NCBI GenBank assembly: GCA_018820855.1
Contig: JAHJNL010000010.1
Location: 62,001 to 126,000, forward strand
From: Pseudomonadota bacterium
Lineage (GTDB): Bacteria > Desulfobacterota > Desulfobulbia > Desulfobulbales > Desulfocapsaceae
Reading direction: 5' to 3'
Length of the DNA: 64,000 nucleotides
Positions 24,721 through 33,648 of the stretch are shown here, piece after piece; positions within the stretch are counted from its first letter, which is position 1, and the number at the start of each line of letters is the position of its first letter. A program made the position numbers and the translations under genes. Below the pieces are notes generated by a model. It was given only the letters and a program-made list of their open reading frames with translations. It did not search any database and was not told the origin of the DNA.

Positions 24721-25323
24721 ATGGGAAAAAGCAGATTGATTTATCTGATGCGGCACGGGCGGATAAACCAGTCCCTGCCGCACCGTTTCGTCGGACAGTT
24801 GGATCTGCCCCTGGACGATGAAGGAATCCGCCAGGCCCGGGATATGCATTTTTTTCTCAAAGATATCAAGTTCTCCCGGATATTCATGTCTCCGCTTCGC
24901 AGGACTGTACAGACTGCGGAAATAATTGCCGGCAGCAGGACAATAAGCACGCAACAGGTTCCGGGATTAGCCGAAATCAGTCTCGGCGCCTGGGATGGAT
25001 TGACCGTGGATGAGGTGCGCAGACGTTTCCCAGGTGAATATGAAAAACGGGGACAGGATCTGGCTCACTATCGTCCTCCGGAGGGAGAAAGTTTTGCTGA
25101 CCTTGCCCAGCGCAGCTTTCCTGCTTTCACTGAGTTGGCAATGGAAAATCCGGGTCCGCTCCTTGTGGTATCCCATGCAGGAGTAAATCGTGTCCTGCTT
25201 TCACGAATGCAGCAACTCCCCTTGGAAGATCTTTTTCTGATTCCACAGGACTACTGCTGTCTGAATATCATAAACCTGGATAATGGCAGCTGGCATGTTG
25301 ATGCCATTAACAGACTGCTCTAA
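24721..25323 (+). CDS. Histidine phosphatase family protein
   Basis: 200 aa. The catalytic motif LMRHGRINQSLPHRFVGQLD at the N-terminus and VVSHAGVNRVLL near 155 place it in the phosphoglycerate mutase-like histidine phosphatase branch; the RFVGQLDLPLDDEG segment resembles alpha-ribazole phosphatases (CobC). It starts 2 bp after the HD fusion and is the last gene of the operon. With no cobalamin genes nearby, a role in dephosphorylating an intermediate of the Mop-associated pathway is a reasonable inference. Confidence 0.85.
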   Translation: MGKSRLIYLMRHGRINQSLPHRFVGQLDLPLDDEGIRQARDMHFFLKDIKFSRIFMSPLRRTVQTAEIIAGSRTISTQQVPGLAEISLGAWDGLTVDEVRRRFPGEYEKRGQDLAHYRPPEGESFADLAQRSFPAFTELAMENPGPLLVVSHAGVNRVLLSRMQQLPLEDLFLIPQDYCCLNIINLDNGSWHVDAINRLL

Positions 25324-25325
25324 GA

Positions 25326-25373
25326 GCAGGAGGATATCCTCTCTGCTTCACTGTTTCTTTTTTCTCTTTTTTT
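25326..25373 (+). terminator. Likely terminator of the mop operon
   Basis: GCAGGAGG (25326-25333) and CCTC-T-CTGC (25338-25346) form an 8-bp stem with one bulged T and an ATAT loop. It is followed by a T-rich tract (TTTCTTTTTTCTCTTTTTTT). It begins 3 bp after the last stop of the operon. Confidence 0.5.
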
Positions 25374-25680
25374 ACCACGGACTAACTACCTGATTCACTC
25401 TCTTGAGAGATTTTTTTCGGAAATTTTATTTTAAAACAGAAACCCTGGCCTGTCAGGCCAGGGCAGAGCAAATTGGTTCAGCCATTTTGATTATGTATGG
25501 ACCTCTTCATTTTCTTTGCATGCCCTTTATGGCCGTGGGTAAAAGAAAACGAAGCAAAAGAAAGGGCACCCGTGTCTCTCGGTCCTTCGGACTTCCTGGA
25601 GTTTATACCACCTTGAGGGGTGCTCCTCGGAAATTGCCGGGAGTTTTATTGACAGGTTTGTACAGGGAGTCAACGTGCCC
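25374..25680. other. Intergenic region with a GC-rich hairpin, no gene
   Basis: About 300 bp separate the mop operon terminator from the end of the DMT transporter gene (minus). CCCTGGCC (25443-25450) and GGCCAGGG (25456-25463) form a perfect hairpin. On the minus strand it is followed by TTTCTGTTTT and may terminate the transporter transcript, 218 bp past its stop. The ORF 25403-25684 has a Lys/Arg-rich stretch (GKRKRSKRKGTRVSRS) reminiscent of repeated intergenic elements in related genomes; I do not regard it as a gene. Confidence 0.4.
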
Positions 25681-26595
25681 TTAGGTCAATTCATACGAGA
25701 CGGATTTCCTTCTTCTTTCGGGGAGCAGCTGCGAGAGTATCATGCCCACCAGCATCAGGGCGCAGCCGAACAGTCCTCTGGGGGAGAGTATTTCTCCTAA
25801 AAACAGCCAGCCTCCGAGAAGGGCAAAGACCGATTCCAGGCTGAGGATGATGGCGGCGTGGGCAGGGTGGGCTTTTTGCTGCGCCACCACCTGCAAGGTG
25901 TAGGCAATACCCACGGAAATGATTCCTGCGTAGAGGATGGGGTACATGGCTGCCCTGATAGCACTGATACTGATAGTCTCCCACTGCAGAGCGGCAAGCC
26001 AGCTTAAGAGCGCACAGAAGAGAAACTGGTAGAGGGAGAGGAGCAGGGAGTCGAATCTCTGGGTAAACCAGGAGATCAGTTGCACATGGATGGCCCAGAA
26101 CAGGGCGCTGACAAGGACCAGCAGGTCGCCGTGGGAGATGTTGAAGCCATCGGTGATACTCAGGAAATACATGCCGACAACCGCCAGCAAGGCTCCCATC
26201 CAGGTACCCATTCCTGTCCTCTGCTTCCAGAGGAGGCCAAGTAAGGGGACGATAATCACATAGAGACCGGTGATAAAGCCGGCCTTGCCTGCTGTGGTAT
26301 AGACTATGCCGATCTGTTGCAGGGATGAGCCGAGAAAGAGAACCACTCCCAGGCAAATCCCTCCCAGCAGTCCGAAACGGTCCAGCAGTCGAGGGCGCTG
26401 TGCCACAGGTTTTTTCAGCCTGTAGAGGATGAGTACCGGAAGCAGAGAGACTGCTCCGACCAGAAAACGCGTTGCATTGAAGGTAAAGGGTGAGACATGC
26501 TCCATACCCAGGCGCTGGGCCACAAAGGCAAAACCCCAGATCATGGCCGTTGTGAGCAGCAGCAGATTCGCCTGCCAGCTGGTTGTTGTTTGCAT
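25681..26595 (-). CDS. DMT-superfamily (EamA) transporter
   Basis: 304 aa from the ATG at 26595 (MQTTTSWQAN); the track start 19 codons earlier adds a polar leader. About ten hydrophobic helices and two EamA halves are visible: ATAMIWGFAFVAQRLGMEHVSPF starts the first, and LLVLVSALFWAIHVQLISWFTQRF the second. The end reads LLGGWLFLGEILSPRGLFGCALMLVGM, as in this family. These are inner-membrane exporters or importers of small metabolites, often amino acids, but the substrate cannot be told. It stands alone on the minus strand. Confidence 0.9.
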   Translation of the reverse strand: MQTTTSWQANLLLLTTAMIWGFAFVAQRLGMEHVSPFTFNATRFLVGAVSLLPVLILYRLKKPVAQRPRLLDRFGLLGGICLGVVLFLGSSLQQIGIVYTTAGKAGFITGLYVIIVPLLGLLWKQRTGMGTWMGALLAVVGMYFLSITDGFNISHGDLLVLVSALFWAIHVQLISWFTQRFDSLLLSLYQFLFCALLSWLAALQWETISISAIRAAMYPILYAGIISVGIAYTLQVVAQQKAHPAHAAIILSLESVFALLGGWLFLGEILSPRGLFGCALMLVGMILSQLLPERRRKSVSYELT

Positions 26596-26777
26596 ACTTT
26601 GCGATACCGGGTGTGGAGTGAATAAAAAGAGACTGTTTCTCAATCTTACCACCTGCGCAGAAAAAAACAGCAGGAACTCGCTGCTACCGTCTCTTGTCTG
26701 CTTTTTTCTTCTGTGGTAAAGCCCTTTTCATCATGAAAAGAAACTGGTAATATCTTATCTTTTCGATAAGAATAGTT

Positions 26778-28451
26778 ATGTTGTCCCCCCAACTCTCAAC
26801 TTTCCATTATCTCATGAAACAGCTGTGGCGTATCCCGGATTTTCTTGATCTTGAATACTTTTTTGTCCAGGATCAGAAACTGGCGGAAGAGGAGGGGGAA
26901 AGTGCGCTGCGGGACCGGGACCGAGCCCTTTATCTGGAAGAGATTGATGAGGAGGTGGGAGGGGCTGAGCCTGACCGGGAGTGGCTGATCTATCGCTGGC
27001 TGCAGGCGAGAAGGAGGATGGAGAACCAGGCCCAGGGAGGGCAGGCGCTGTTGCCGGGAAGGATGTGGTATGAGCTGTACGGTCTTTTCTGGTCCCTCTT
27101 TTCTTTTCTGGCTGTGGCCGCTGGTGCCGGACTTGCCTATTCCTTTCTGAGCTATTCCGGCAGGCAGCCGGTGAATGTCTCTTCCTTTTTTCTCTTCTTT
27201 GTCGGTTTGCAGACCCTGTTTCTTGTCGCTCTCCTGACTGCCGGGATGTATCGTAAGATACGTGGATTGGATCTTCGCTCTTCTCTCCTCCTGACGCTTG
27301 TCAACAGTGGGCTCAACAGTCTGCTTTTTAAGATCAGAAAGTATGGGCTGGACAGTATGGAGGCCGGACGAAGAGAACAGTTTACAGCCGCATTGGGGGC
27401 TGTGCGTGCCAGAGGCAAGGGATATGGAGCGATATTTTTCTGGCCCCTGTTCCTGCTCTTTCAGCTCTTTGGTATTGCTTTTAATTTCGGGGTGCTGGGG
27501 AGTATTCTGGTGAAGGTGGCAAGTGCTGATCTGGCCTTTGGCTGGCAGTCGACCATTCAGCTTTCCTCGGAGTTTGTCTCCACCCTTGTGCAGTGGCTGG
27601 CTTTGCCATGGTCCTGGCTGTTGTCTGCCTCCACAAGCTACCCCAGTCTGGCACAGATTGAGGGGAGTCGGATGATCCTCAAAGAAGGAATTTATCACCT
27701 GGCAAGCGAAGACCTGGCTTCCTGGTGGCCCTTTCTCTGTCTGGCAATTTTCTGCTATTGTCTTTTGCCGCGATTGCTGCTGTTTGTTGCCGGTACAGTG
27801 GGGCGCAAGCGTTCCCTGGCCAGGATTTCCTTCCGTCGTGTTGATCATAATCAACTTGTACACCGGCTGCTGACACCCCGCCTTGAGACAAGGACGTACG
27901 ATGAGCCGCAGTCACCAGCCCCGGCAGACGTGATTTCTGTTGTGCCTGAGGATGGATTGGCGGAGACGGCTCCTGTTGCTGTCGATGAAGAGGAGCCGTC
28001 TGTGGCAGCGGTAACGGCTGCAGTAAACGGGACGCTACTGGCGCTGGTTCCCGATGAACTCTTTGACGACTGCAATTTCCAGGAACTGGAACGTTATTGT
28101 CAACAGGCCTTTGGCTACGCAGTAGGTGAAATGATACGTATCAATGAGGAGTACAGCGATAGCCGTGCCCTTCTTCTGCGTCTGGGAGAGGGTCAGGCCT
28201 CCGCTTGTCCGCCACTGCTGATCCTGCAGGAGGCCTGGCAGCCGCCAATCCGGGAGATGCTGCGCTTGCTGCAGGAACTTCGTGAGACCTGTGATCAGGA
28301 GACTCATATCATTGTGGCCCTGGTGGGCAGGCCTCGGCCGGAAACCCTTTTCACCCCGGTTTCAGACAGTGATCTCCATATCTGGCGGCAGAAGACAGCA
28401 CCCCTGGGTGATCCCTGTCTGCAGGTGAGCCCTCTACTGGAGAAGCAATGA
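26778..28451 (+). CDS. DUF2868 membrane protein
   Basis: 557 aa. The N-terminal part (LRDRDRALYLEEIDEEVG...REWLIYRWLQARR) and the following hydrophobic pairs (WSLFSFLAVAAGAGLAYSFL, FLFFVGLQTLFLVALLTAGMY, FFWPLFLLFQLFGIAFNFGVLGSILV) match the DUF2868 family as I know it. Later come another TM pair and a cytosolic C-terminal region with an acidic/Ala-rich linker. The last codon overlaps the start of the DUF3482 GTPase by 4 bp; the two families occur as a pair in many proteobacteria. Function unknown; a membrane platform for the GTPase is a fair guess. Confidence 0.85.
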   Translation: MLSPQLSTFHYLMKQLWRIPDFLDLEYFFVQDQKLAEEEGESALRDRDRALYLEEIDEEVGGAEPDREWLIYRWLQARRRMENQAQGGQALLPGRMWYELYGLFWSLFSFLAVAAGAGLAYSFLSYSGRQPVNVSSFFLFFVGLQTLFLVALLTAGMYRKIRGLDLRSSLLLTLVNSGLNSLLFKIRKYGLDSMEAGRREQFTAALGAVRARGKGYGAIFFWPLFLLFQLFGIAFNFGVLGSILVKVASADLAFGWQSTIQLSSEFVSTLVQWLALPWSWLLSASTSYPSLAQIEGSRMILKEGIYHLASEDLASWWPFLCLAIFCYCLLPRLLLFVAGTVGRKRSLARISFRRVDHNQLVHRLLTPRLETRTYDEPQSPAPADVISVVPEDGLAETAPVAVDEEEPSVAAVTAAVNGTLLALVPDELFDDCNFQELERYCQQAFGYAVGEMIRINEEYSDSRALLLRLGEGQASACPPLLILQEAWQPPIREMLRLLQELRETCDQETHIIVALVGRPRPETLFTPVSDSDLHIWRQKTAPLGDPCLQVSPLLEKQ

Positions 28452-29872
28452 GACAGAGAATACCGGAATTTGCCGTGGTCGGGCATCCCAATGAGGGGAA
28501 GTCATCGGTGCTCTCCACCCTGGCCGAAGACGATTCGGTGCGCATCAGTCCCATGCCTGGAGAGACCAGGGAGTGCCAGACATTCCCCGTCTCCATTGAT
28601 GGCCGGGAGATTATCCGCTTTACCGATACGCCGGGGTTTCAGAATCCGCGCAAGAGTCTGCAGTGGATGCAGGAGTACAGGGGCAGTGATGAAACTCTGA
28701 TACGGGATTTTATAGACGCCCACAAAGAAGACCCTGATTTCCATGATGACTGCCGCCTGCTCCAGCCGCTGCTGCGCGGGGCCGGCATTATCTTTGTGGT
28801 GGATGGCTCCAGGCCTCTTCGCAATATGGACAAGGCTGAAATGGAGATTCTTCGGCTCACCGGTTGCCCGCGCATGGCCATTATCAATTGTAAGGAAGAA
28901 GAGACCGCCTGGCTGGCCAGGTGGCAGTCTGAATTCAGGAAACATTTCAACTCGATCCGGGTCTTTAACTCCTGCCAGGCAACCTATCGTGAACGTATCG
29001 AACTTCTGGAAAGTCTCAAGGGGATTGACCAGGAACTGCAGCCCGTCCTGGACCAGGTGATTGCGGCCTTCCAGCAGGACTGGCAGGCGCGGAGCAGGCA
29101 GGTGGCTGAACTGCTTCTTGACCTCTTTGAGCACGCTCTGGCCTACAGCAGGTCTGTTGCTCTGCCGCCAGGGGCAGACGAGGAAACACTCAAGGATCGG
29201 CTGCACCGGGATTATGTGGAGTTACTCCGCAAGGAGGAGAAAAAATGTCAGAAACGGATGCGGGCTCTGTATAAGCACAATATTTTCAACTGTGAATTGT
29301 CGCCCCAGTCCATTCTCCAGGAAGACCTCTTCTCGAAGAAAACCTGGGAATTTCTGGGTCTCAACCGTTCCCAGCTTGTCATGGCCGGGGCCTTGAGCGG
29401 GGCAGCTCTTGGGGCAGGTGTTGATGTGGCGGCAGCCGGTCTCTCCTTTGGTATCTTTTCGACTATTGGCGGACTGTTGGGGGCGGCAGGGACAGCGTTC
29501 AAGGGCCGGGATCTTCTTTCCGGGACCAGACTGCTCGGCATGCGTCTTGACGAGCAGCGCTTGACAGTGGGGCCGGTGAAAAATGTCCAGCTCCTCTTTG
29601 TCCTTCTCGACCGTCAGTTTCTCTTTTACAGCCATATTATCAACTGGGCCCACGGCCGTAGAGACTATGATCAGCCACCTCCTGCAGGCGAAAATCTTCC
29701 GGCCAAGATTGGCTATACCGCAGACTGGGACAGGTCCAGGCGTAAGATCTGCGAACGATTTTTTGCCTGTCTGCAGAATAATGGAGATTCTGCAGACAGC
29801 GAGATGCGCGAGTCCATGGCGCAGTTGATTCGTCAGACCCTGCAGGAAATCTCTCTTGGGGGGCGGACCTGA
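28448..29872 (+). CDS. GTPase with C-terminal DUF3482
   Basis: 474 aa. An Era/TrmE-like G domain occupies about 1-200: P-loop [14 protein letters not shown] at 10-23, a switch II-like DTPGFQNP, and [15 protein letters not shown] in place of the usual NKxD, so base specificity is weakened. The rest is DUF3482, with a Gly/Ala-rich hydrophobic stretch ([25 protein letters not shown]) that may insert into or lie on the membrane. It is translationally coupled to the DUF2868 gene upstream and to recQ downstream (TGATG junction). Role unknown. Confidence 0.87.
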   Translation: MRQRIPEFAVVGHPNEGKSSVLSTLAEDDSVRISPMPGETRECQTFPVSIDGREIIRFTDTPGFQNPRKSLQWMQEYRGSDETLIRDFIDAHKEDPDFHDDCRLLQPLLRGAGIIFVVDGSRPLRNMDKAEMEILRLTGCPRMAIINCKEEETAWLARWQSEFRKHFNSIRVFNSCQATYRERIELLESLKGIDQELQPVLDQVIAAFQQDWQARSRQVAELLLDLFEHALAYSRSVALPPGADEETLKDRLHRDYVELLRKEEKKCQKRMRALYKHNIFNCELSPQSILQEDLFSKKTWEFLGLNRSQLVMAGALSGAALGAGVDVAAAGLSFGIFSTIGGLLGAAGTAFKGRDLLSGTRLLGMRLDEQRLTVGPVKNVQLLFVLLDRQFLFYSHIINWAHGRRDYDQPPPAGENLPAKIGYTADWDRSRRKICERFFACLQNNGDSADSEMRESMAQLIRQTLQEISLGGRT

Positions 29873-32031
29873 TGGATATTTTTGCACAATTGCAGAAAGT
29901 CTTTGGCTTTTCCAGCTTTCGCAGCAATCAACAGGAGATTGTCGAGGCGATCCTTGCCGGCAAAGATGTCTTTGCTGTGATGCCTACTGGCGGCGGAAAG
30001 TCTCTCTGTTATCAGCTGCCGGCCTCCCTGCTTTCCGGCGGCTGTATTGTCATCAGTCCTCTCATTTCATTGATGAAGGATCAGGTGGATGCTGCCCTCG
30101 CCATCGGTCTTGAGGCAGCCTATCTCAATTCCACTCTGCCACAGAACGAACAGCAGGAGGTCATGGCCAGGATGCAGCGGGGAGGGTATCAACTGCTCTA
30201 TATTTCTCCTGAGCGACTGGCCCTTCCCGGTTTCCTGCAGCGTCTTAAAAAATCTCCTTTCTCTTTTCTGGCCGTAGATGAGGCGCACTGTATCTCGGAA
30301 TGGGGGCATGACTTCAGACCTGATTATCTGGCCCTTTCCCGGATTCGGGAAGAATTCCCTCATCTGCCTCTGGCCGCTTTCACTGCCACGGCAACGGAGA
30401 AGGTACAGGAGGATATCACCCGTCGTCTGCATCTCTCCGATCCGCTGCTTGTCCGGGCCTCCTTTGATAGGCCCAATCTCTTTTATCAGGTTCTGCCGCG
30501 GCAACAGGTGAACAAACAGATTGAGGGGGCCATTCGTGAGCATAAGGGCGAGGCGGGGATAGTCTATCGTCTCAGCCGTAATGATGTGGAAAAAACGGCG
30601 TCCTATCTTTCTGCCCGTGGAATTGCTGCCCTGCCTTATCATGCCGGACTTGAGGCCGGAGTACGACAGCGCAACCAGGAGGCCTTTAACCGTGATGAGG
30701 TGCAGGTGATTGTGGCAACCGTGGCCTTTGGCATGGGGATCGATAAGTCCAATGTCCGCTTTGTGATCCATGGTGATCTTCCCAAGAACCTGGAAAGTTA
30801 TTACCAGGAAACCGGTCGTGCCGGACGGGACAACGAACCGGCTCACTGCCTGCTTTTCTACAGTCGTGGCGACTTTTTCCGCCTGCGCCCCTTTATTGAA
30901 CAGCTGCAGGATAAACAGGAACGGGAGCTTGGCCTGCAGCAGTTGCGACGGATGATGGCCTTTGCCGAACAGCCCATGTGTCGGCGCAGGGCTGTCCTTG
31001 CCTATTTTGATGAAGAGTACGGTCAGGAGAACTGTGGAGCCTGTGATATCTGTGTCCACGGCACAGAAGAGATTGACGGAACGGTTGATGCCCAGAAGGT
31101 TATGTCTGCCATTTACCGTACAGATCAGCGTTTCGGTGCCGGTCATATTGTGGATATTGTCTATGGGGCGAAGAGCAAGCGTATTGTCTCCCTTGGCCAC
31201 GACCAGATCAAGACCTATGGTGTAGGGAAAAAGGAGGGAAAAGGGCATTGGCGCTCAGTGATTGATGCCCTCCTGGCCCAGGGGTTGCTGCAGGCAGAGG
31301 GCGGAGAATATCCCTTGTTGAAACTCACTGCGGCAGGAGAAGAGGTCCTCTTTGGCAAGAAAAAGTTTATTCACCACTGCATCCTTGCCCCTGAAGAGGT
31401 CGTACCCCAGGAAGAGACCCATGACCGTGAGCTCTTTGCCCGGTTGCAACTTCTGCGCCGTGAGATGGCAGAGGAAGAGGGCGTTCCTCCCTATGTCCTT
31501 TTTTCAGACCGCAGTCTGCATGAAATGTGCTGCAGCTATCCGGAAAACGACCGAGAATTTCTGGCAGTAAACGGTGTAGGGCAGGTCAAGCTCAGGCAGT
31601 ATGGAGCATCTTTCCTCGCTGTTATCAGAGACTATCTGCAAGAGCATCCGGAGATTGAAAAGGTGATACCGGCAGTAGTGGAACAGAAAGGAAAAGAGAC
31701 TCCCCATAAAGGTTTGCAAGCAAGCGATACCGTGACGGAAACCCTTGTCCTGGCCAGAGAGGGTCTGGGAGTTGCGGAAATTGCAGCCAGGCGAGGGTTG
31801 AAACCCATTACCATTGCCGGCCATCTGGAGCAGATTTTCCGGCAGGAGGAAAATGACCTCGATATCCTGCGCTTTATCGAGCCTGATCTTCTGCAGGAGC
31901 TTACTGCACAGTTTGTTGCCAACGGCAGTGTCCGCCTGAAACCAGTGGTCGAGTCCATGGCAGGGCGGGCAGACTACGATCAGGCCCGTATTGTCCGTGG
32001 TTATCTCCAGGGATCTGGGAATATTCTTTAA
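29872..32031 (+). CDS. recQ: ATP-dependent DNA helicase RecQ
   Basis: 719 aa 3'-5' DNA helicase of recombination and repair. Walker [16 protein letters not shown] near 38, DEAHC near 136, AFTATAT, and motif [11 protein letters not shown] near 315 are intact. The zinc-binding Cys cluster ([25 protein letters not shown], quoted in part) lies near 370-393, followed by the RQC winged helix. An HRDC domain ([20 protein letters not shown]) lies near 515-590. About 110 residues extend beyond E. coli RecQ; they contain a helix-turn-helix-like segment ([20 protein letters not shown]). The ATG shares its A with the stop of the upstream GTPase gene, which suggests co-expression with the DUF2868/DUF3482 pair. 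Confidence 0.95.
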   Translation: MDIFAQLQKVFGFSSFRSNQQEIVEAILAGKDVFAVMPTGGGKSLCYQLPASLLSGGCIVISPLISLMKDQVDAALAIGLEAAYLNSTLPQNEQQEVMARMQRGGYQLLYISPERLALPGFLQRLKKSPFSFLAVDEAHCISEWGHDFRPDYLALSRIREEFPHLPLAAFTATATEKVQEDITRRLHLSDPLLVRASFDRPNLFYQVLPRQQVNKQIEGAIREHKGEAGIVYRLSRNDVEKTASYLSARGIAALPYHAGLEAGVRQRNQEAFNRDEVQVIVATVAFGMGIDKSNVRFVIHGDLPKNLESYYQETGRAGRDNEPAHCLLFYSRGDFFRLRPFIEQLQDKQERELGLQQLRRMMAFAEQPMCRRRAVLAYFDEEYGQENCGACDICVHGTEEIDGTVDAQKVMSAIYRTDQRFGAGHIVDIVYGAKSKRIVSLGHDQIKTYGVGKKEGKGHWRSVIDALLAQGLLQAEGGEYPLLKLTAAGEEVLFGKKKFIHHCILAPEEVVPQEETHDRELFARLQLLRREMAEEEGVPPYVLFSDRSLHEMCCSYPENDREFLAVNGVGQVKLRQYGASFLAVIRDYLQEHPEIEKVIPAVVEQKGKETPHKGLQASDTVTETLVLAREGLGVAEIAARRGLKPITIAGHLEQIFRQEENDLDILRFIEPDLLQELTAQFVANGSVRLKPVVESMAGRADYDQARIVRGYLQGSGNIL

Positions 32032-32239
32032 ATTCAGTTGGATATAAAGAAAGTCGTATTCTTTCTGAGCAAGGAGTGGATTGGCCCGTGCACAGGGCAT
32101 GTCGCTCACTCTTTGCCTCTCCTCTGCAGTCTGTAGAAATTAAATTTGAATTTTGCGGTGGTTGATCTATCATGAGGCTTTGAGTGAGCGGCATTTCCAG
32201 TAGAGAGTGTTTGAAATCCTTGAAACAGTGAGAGGCAAC

Positions 32240-33232
32240 ATGGATTCATCCCATGAGCAAAAATCCGCAGGCGAGCCGGGGAACCAGATACAGGTAAGGG
32301 TGCAAAGTCTGTTTGCTGAAATCAAAGGTGCTGTTACAGCGCAGGATTTTGTAAAAGCAGAGGCCCTCCGAGATGAGCTTTTAGAAGTCGATACCATGGC
32401 TCTGAAAGAAATTATAGAGTCAGCTGAACTTATAGAGGCCGCGAAGCTGGCTGGAATTGACCAGGAACATCTACTGCTCTGGAAAGAATTTTATGATCGT
32501 CTTTCTCCTGAAGAAACAAGTCTCTTTTATTATTCCCTGAAAAATACGACTGTCCCGGCCAAGACTATACTGACCCGGCAGGGTAAATTGAGTGACCGCT
32601 TGTTTTTGATTGAGCAGGGAAGGCTTGCTGCCGTTTTTCGCAAAGGAAAAGAAAACTACTTGGTGTTGCAGCTTGGCAAAGGCGCTTTTGTCGGTGAAGA
32701 AACCTTTTTTGGTATGGCAATCTGTACCTCTTCCGTTATTACTCAGGCTGAGGCAACCTTAAAGGTTTTGGAAAAGGCAGCAACCTTTGACTGGAATGAA
32801 AAGGCCCCTGGCCTGTATGCCAAGATCGAAGCATTTTGTCATGAATATGGCCAGTATGAAGAGGCCTATGACCGAAAACGTCAGCAGGAGAACCATTTTC
32901 AACGCCTTACTGTTCAGGGTCAGGTGTCGGTTGATATCCTGAGTTCAACCGGAAAGCCGACTGGTCATCATTTCAAGGCCGCACTTGAGGATATTTCGTG
33001 CAGCGGGGCATGTTTTTTTATTAAATCCTCAAGAAAAGAAGGGACCAGGGCCCTTCTTGGCAGACCATTGAAAATGATTTTTTCAATAAAAGGGAAGACG
33101 AAGCCCGTGGAGTTCGTAGCCATAGGGCGGGTCGTTAAAGTGAAATTTCACTTAGAGAATGATTATAGTGTTCATGTGCAGTTTGCAAAAACTCTTGGAC
33201 AGGAAAAAATTGACTTGCTGCAAGCCCGCTAG
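32240..33232 (+). CDS. Cyclic-nucleotide-binding (cNMP) and PilZ domain protein
   Basis: 330 aa from the ATG at 32240, which has GAGAGG five bases upstream; the track start (32207) is a GTG. The N-terminal 70 residues have a helical UvrB/C-like segment (FAEIKGAVTAQDFVKAEALRDELLEV). Then comes a cNMP-binding-type beta-roll (TVPAKTILTRQGKLSDRLFLIEQGRLAAVF, GAFVGEETFFG). A C-terminal PilZ domain follows from about 215 (R in NHFQRLTVQG, then LEDISCSGACFFI for D-x-S-x-x-G). It could integrate a cyclic mononucleotide or another ligand with cyclic di-GMP. No enzymatic output domain is present. It stands as a single gene. Confidence 0.82.
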   Translation: MDSSHEQKSAGEPGNQIQVRVQSLFAEIKGAVTAQDFVKAEALRDELLEVDTMALKEIIESAELIEAAKLAGIDQEHLLLWKEFYDRLSPEETSLFYYSLKNTTVPAKTILTRQGKLSDRLFLIEQGRLAAVFRKGKENYLVLQLGKGAFVGEETFFGMAICTSSVITQAEATLKVLEKAATFDWNEKAPGLYAKIEAFCHEYGQYEEAYDRKRQQENHFQRLTVQGQVSVDILSSTGKPTGHHFKAALEDISCSGACFFIKSSRKEGTRALLGRPLKMIFSIKGKTKPVEFVAIGRVVKVKFHLENDYSVHVQFAKTLGQEKIDLLQAR

Positions 33233-33648
33233 TGTCTGTTCGGAAATGAGATATTTTCTTCTGCAACGAGGCGCTCACATAAGTAAAGCACTGGTTGCTG
33301 TTTGCTCTCCCTGAGCCTGACAGTTCAACGCGACTGAATGCACATGGCTCCCACCTCCTGAAGAGGGTGACCTGGAATAATTTCATGTTACTTCTGCTCC
33401 CCTACCATTCCATCCATAATTTTTAACATATGCATATTCTTCATTTTCATGAAGTTACGAAGTGTAAACAAGATGGCATTTTGAAAAGAGAATGCTTCTG
33501 AATTCCTGGAATCAGGTGTTCCCCCTGGAATTGAGAGGCTAGTTGTAGAAAGTAAAAAACTTTTGCCAGAAAAGGAAGATGCTTTAAATCCAGAGTAGTG
33601 GCGAAAAGCATCAAAATTAATGAGTGTAATATGCTACATAGGAAAGCA
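33233..33648. other. Intergenic region before the MscS gene
   Basis: About 415 bp with no supported gene. ORFs 33135-33386 and 33447-33692 on the minus strand are not credible (poor starts, overlap with coding sequence). The region is A/T-rich towards its end and probably holds the MscS promoter. I see no strong hairpin. Confidence 0.4.

Noticed and set aside
26796-27863. Minus-strand ORF of 355 aa
   Set aside because: Antisense shadow of the DUF2868 gene; rich in Gln, Lys and Pro as expected from reversed hydrophobic codons.
30067-31248. Minus-strand ORF of 393 aa
   Set aside because: Antisense shadow of recQ, whose motifs are all intact.
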